From contig JBELFK010000009.1 of assembly GCA_042092935.1 (NCBI GenBank), positions 1 through 42,143 on the forward strand: a stretch of 42,143 bases of DNA, given 5' to 3'. The position numbers and the translations under genes are program-made. The notes beneath the pieces were generated by a model, which was given only the letters and a program-made list of their open reading frames with translations, searched no databases and was not told where the DNA came from. The stretch is from JASMHC01 sp042092935 (GTDB taxonomy: Bacteria > Pseudomonadota > Alphaproteobacteria > Rhodobacterales > Rhodobacteraceae). Position 1 is the stretch's first letter. The number at the start of each line of letters is the position of its first letter. Below are positions 39,691 through 42,143 of the stretch, piece by piece.

Positions 39691-42143
39691 ATGAGCGGAC
39701 AATGGGAATTCTGGATCGACCGGGGCGGCACATTCACTGACGTTGTGGCCCGAAATCCCGAGGGCAAGGTACTGACGCACAAGTTGCTGTCTGAAAACCC
39801 CGAGCGTTACAAGGACGCGGCAGTTCAAGGCATTCGTGAGTTGATCGGGACAAAGGGAGCCCTGCCCGACAGCGCAATTCGGGCGGTCAAGATGGGGACA
39901 ACCGTCGCNNNNNNNNNNNNNNNNNNNNNNNNNNNNNNNNNNNNNNNNNNNNNNNNNNNNNNNNNNNNNNNNNNNNNNNNNNNNNNNNNNNNNNNNNNNN
40001 NNNNNNNNAAGGCATTAAGGCCGTCGCCGTCGCCGGACTCCATGCCTATCTCAACCCCGTGCATGAGCTTCGCGTGGCTCAGATCGCGCGCGAGGTTGGC
40101 TTTACGCAGATTTCCACCAGCCACGAAGTCTCTCGCTTGGCGAAATTGGTGGGACGTGGCGACACAACTGTTGTGGATGCCTATCTCTCGCCCATCCTGC
40201 GCCGTTATGTTGAACAAGTCTCTGAAGCGCTGGACTTGGGGCGCGCCTGCGAGCGGCTTTTGTTTATGCAATCCAACGGTGGATTGACCGATGCGGGCTT
40301 GTTTCAGGGCAAAGACGCGATCCTTTCAGGACCAGCGGGCGGGATTGTCGGCATGGTCAAGACGGGTGAACTGGCTGGTTTTGACCGCCTCATCGGCTTT
40401 GACATGGGGGGCACGTCGACCGATGTCAGTCACTATGCGGGTGAATACGAGCGCTCGTTTGAAACCGAGGTTGCGGGTGTGCGGATGCGTGCACCGATGA
40501 TGGATATTCACACGGTGGCCGCCGGAGGCGGAAGCATTTGCAGTTTCCGCGATGGTCGTTTTCAGGTTGGCCCGGAAAGCGCAGGGGCGGACCCCGGCCC
40601 GGCCTGTTATCGCCGAGGGGGGCCGCTTACCGTCACCGATTGCAATGTGATGCTTGGCAAACTGAACCCCGACCATTTTCCGCGCGTTTTTGGACCAGAA
40701 GGCAATCTTCCGCTCGATCTTGAAACGGTGCGGACCAAGTTTTCGGAACTCGGGCGCGAGATTGCAGATGCTACGGGCGAACCACTGCGATCAAACGAGG
40801 ATATTGCCAACGGCTTCCTGCAAATTGCGGTCGACAACATGGCGAATGCGATCAAGAAGATCAGTGTCCAGCGCGGACATGATGTAACGCAATACACCCT
40901 GCAATGCTTTGGCGGCGCGGGCGGGCAGCACGCGTGTCTGGTCGCAGATGCGCTAGGTATGACGAAGGTGCTGGTCCATCCTTATGCGGGCGTTTTGTCG
41001 GCCTACGGCATGGGGTTGGCGGAAATCAGGGCACTGCGCGAGATACAGTTTGACGCTCCGCTTCAAGACACCGACAAGGCGCAGGCTGCGTTGGGTAATC
41101 TTGCCAAAGAAGCCGAAAAAGAAGTCTCTAACCAAGGGGTTTCGGACATTCGAACTGAGCTTCGGGCGCATCTTCGCTACGACGGATCACATCAAGCGTT
41201 AGAGGTGGTTTTTGGCGACGCCACAGCGATGCACAAAGCGTTTGAACTCGCACATGCGGCGCGGTTCGGTTTTGCCTCGCCCGAGCGGGCCGTCCTGTTT
41301 GAAATGCTTTCGGCCGAGGCCATTGGCACAACCGATGCGGCGCCTGACATGGCGGCGACCTCTGGCGATGGAGCGCCTATTTCGCGCATCCCTACATGGC
41401 AGAATGGCGAATATCTGGACATCCCCCTGTTTGATCGCGCGCAATTGACGCCGGCTAGCGCGGTCAAAGGGCCCGCGATCATCACCGAGCCAACCGGCAC
41501 GAACGTCATCGAGGCAGGTTGGAGCGCCACGCTGGATGGTTTGGGAAACCTGATCCTGGAACGCGTCGAAAAAATCGCCCGAGAGCATGCTGCCGGAACC
41601 AAAGCCGATCCCGTGCTTCTCGAGGTTTTCAACAACCTCTTTATGTCAGTTGCCGACCAGATGGGCGCGACGCTGGCCAACACGTCTTGGTCGGTGAACA
41701 TCAAAGAGCGGCTTGATTTTTCCTGCGCAATCTTTGACCGAAACGGCGATTTGGTCGCCAATGCGCCGCATGTGCCGGTGCATTTGGGCTCAATGGCAGA
41801 GTCGATCAAGACCGTGATGGACCAAAATCCTGACGTGCAAGATGGCGATGCGTTTATGCTCAATTCGCCTTACAACGGAGGCACGCATTTGCCTGACGTC
41901 ACGGTCGTGACGCCGGTTTTTGTGGATGGTGCGGCGGCGTTCTGGATGGGATCGCGCGGGCACCATGCCGATATTGGCGGCAGAACACCCGGCAGCGCTC
42001 CGCCGGACAGCACGCATATCGACGAAGAAGGCGTGCTGATCGACAACCTGCGCTTGGTGCATGGCGGTCAGTTTCTTGAGGACGTGGCCCAAAGCACGCT
42101 GCAATCGGCCAAATATCCGGCGCGCAATGTGGTCCAGAACATC
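39691..42143 (+). CDS. Fused HyuA-HyuB hydantoinase/5-oxoprolinase family protein (partial, interrupted by gap)
   Basis: The gene starts at ATG 39691 and runs past the right edge. HyuA-type N terminus: FWIDRGGTFTDVVARNP and KMGTTVA before the gap; after it KAVAVAGLHAYLNP, LFMQSNGGLTDA, ILSGPAGGIVG and FDMGGTSTDVSHYAG. The HyuB-like part begins near 41610 with FNNLFMSVADQMGATL, LVANAPHVPVHLGSM. The fusion is typical of ATP-dependent 5-oxoprolinase, which opens 5-oxoproline to glutamate. The reading frame after the N run is shifted by two from the frame before it, which follows from the placeholder gap, not from a proven frameshift. Confidence 0.88.
39909..40008. other. Assembly gap, 100 N
   Basis: Exactly 100 N, a common placeholder. 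Homologous proteins have roughly 85-90 residues between the MGTTVA and the GIKAVAV segments, so about 250-270 bases are probably missing. Confidence 0.97.

Noticed and set aside
40009..40287. Continuation of the HyuA frame straight through the N run
   Set aside because: Keeping the frame across exactly 100 N gives a product unlike the family; the frame starting at 40011 restores it.
1..42143. tRNA or rRNA genes, CRISPR arrays, insertion sequences, phage genes
   Set aside because: None seen: intergenic gaps are short, have no cloverleaf, spaced direct repeats or transposase-like frames.

Overview
The window looks like chromosomal DNA from a marine alphaproteobacterium of the Roseobacter group (Rhodobacteraceae). 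The evidence is the protein set: a Rhodobacter-type porin, a taurine cluster of the tpa-tauR-xsc-pta kind with MocR-type operator repeats, a PuuE-UraD fusion, a Zur/Znu system with alphaproteobacterial Zur boxes, an ALDH16-type enzyme next to deoC, and persulfide-repressor-like operators. I see no tRNA, rRNA, CRISPR array, transposase or phage gene. The sequence holds one run of 100 N (39909-40008).

Layout. 1-13153 is mostly housekeeping: the start of leuS, a glycosyltransferase, a porin, a PLP-binding protein (YggS), GTP cyclohydrolase II, an OmpR-type response regulator, exonuclease III, a thiolase, yaaA-recQ, a YggT protein, a hotdog-fold thioesterase-like protein and a UMF1-type transporter. 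A probable small RNA lies at about 5707-5791. 13178-13396 is a compact, highly structured leader-like unit (very strong Shine-Dalgarno, short ORF, competing stems, terminator) just upstream of the ribosome-rescue gene arfB.

14021-21305 is a taurine dissimilation cluster: Tpa makes sulfoacetaldehyde, Xsc converts it to acetyl phosphate and sulfite, Pta makes acetyl-CoA, and a TauE/SafE-family protein probably exports sulfite. TauR (MocR family) is encoded inside the cluster, and paired direct repeats with identical 23-bp spacing precede tpa and xsc. Similar half-sites precede an aldehyde dehydrogenase at 30313. 21302-24210 is zinc uptake: zur-znuC-znuB diverges from znuA across two adjacent Zur boxes. 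24284-28375 is purine/ureide catabolism: a PuuE-UraD fusion, AllE, AllA and a urate/xanthine-type permease, with overlapping stop and start codons through the first three genes.

28422-33084 holds a DUF1523 protein, a P1-family peptidase, the aldehyde dehydrogenase and an aspartate-semialdehyde dehydrogenase. Two copies of a hairpin-plus-tail intergenic repeat lie here. 33123-38957 is a run of minus-strand genes: SulP transporter, deoC, a two-domain ALDH16-type enzyme, and an AT-rich orphan gene at the end. 39092-39511 is a DUF442 sulfurtransferase/phosphatase-like gene. Its promoter and that of the SulP gene are near copies of each other, each carrying an ATTCC-N6-GGAAT palindrome, which suggests shared control by a SqrR/BigR-type persulfide repressor. 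The window ends inside a fused HyuA-HyuB (5-oxoprolinase type) gene broken by the N run.

Sulfur is a recurring theme (taurine sulfonate, sulfite export, SulP, persulfide-type operators). The best candidates for something undescribed are the arfB leader, the 5.7-kb small RNA, the duplicated sulfur promoter and the possible extension of TauR-type control to the aldehyde dehydrogenase.
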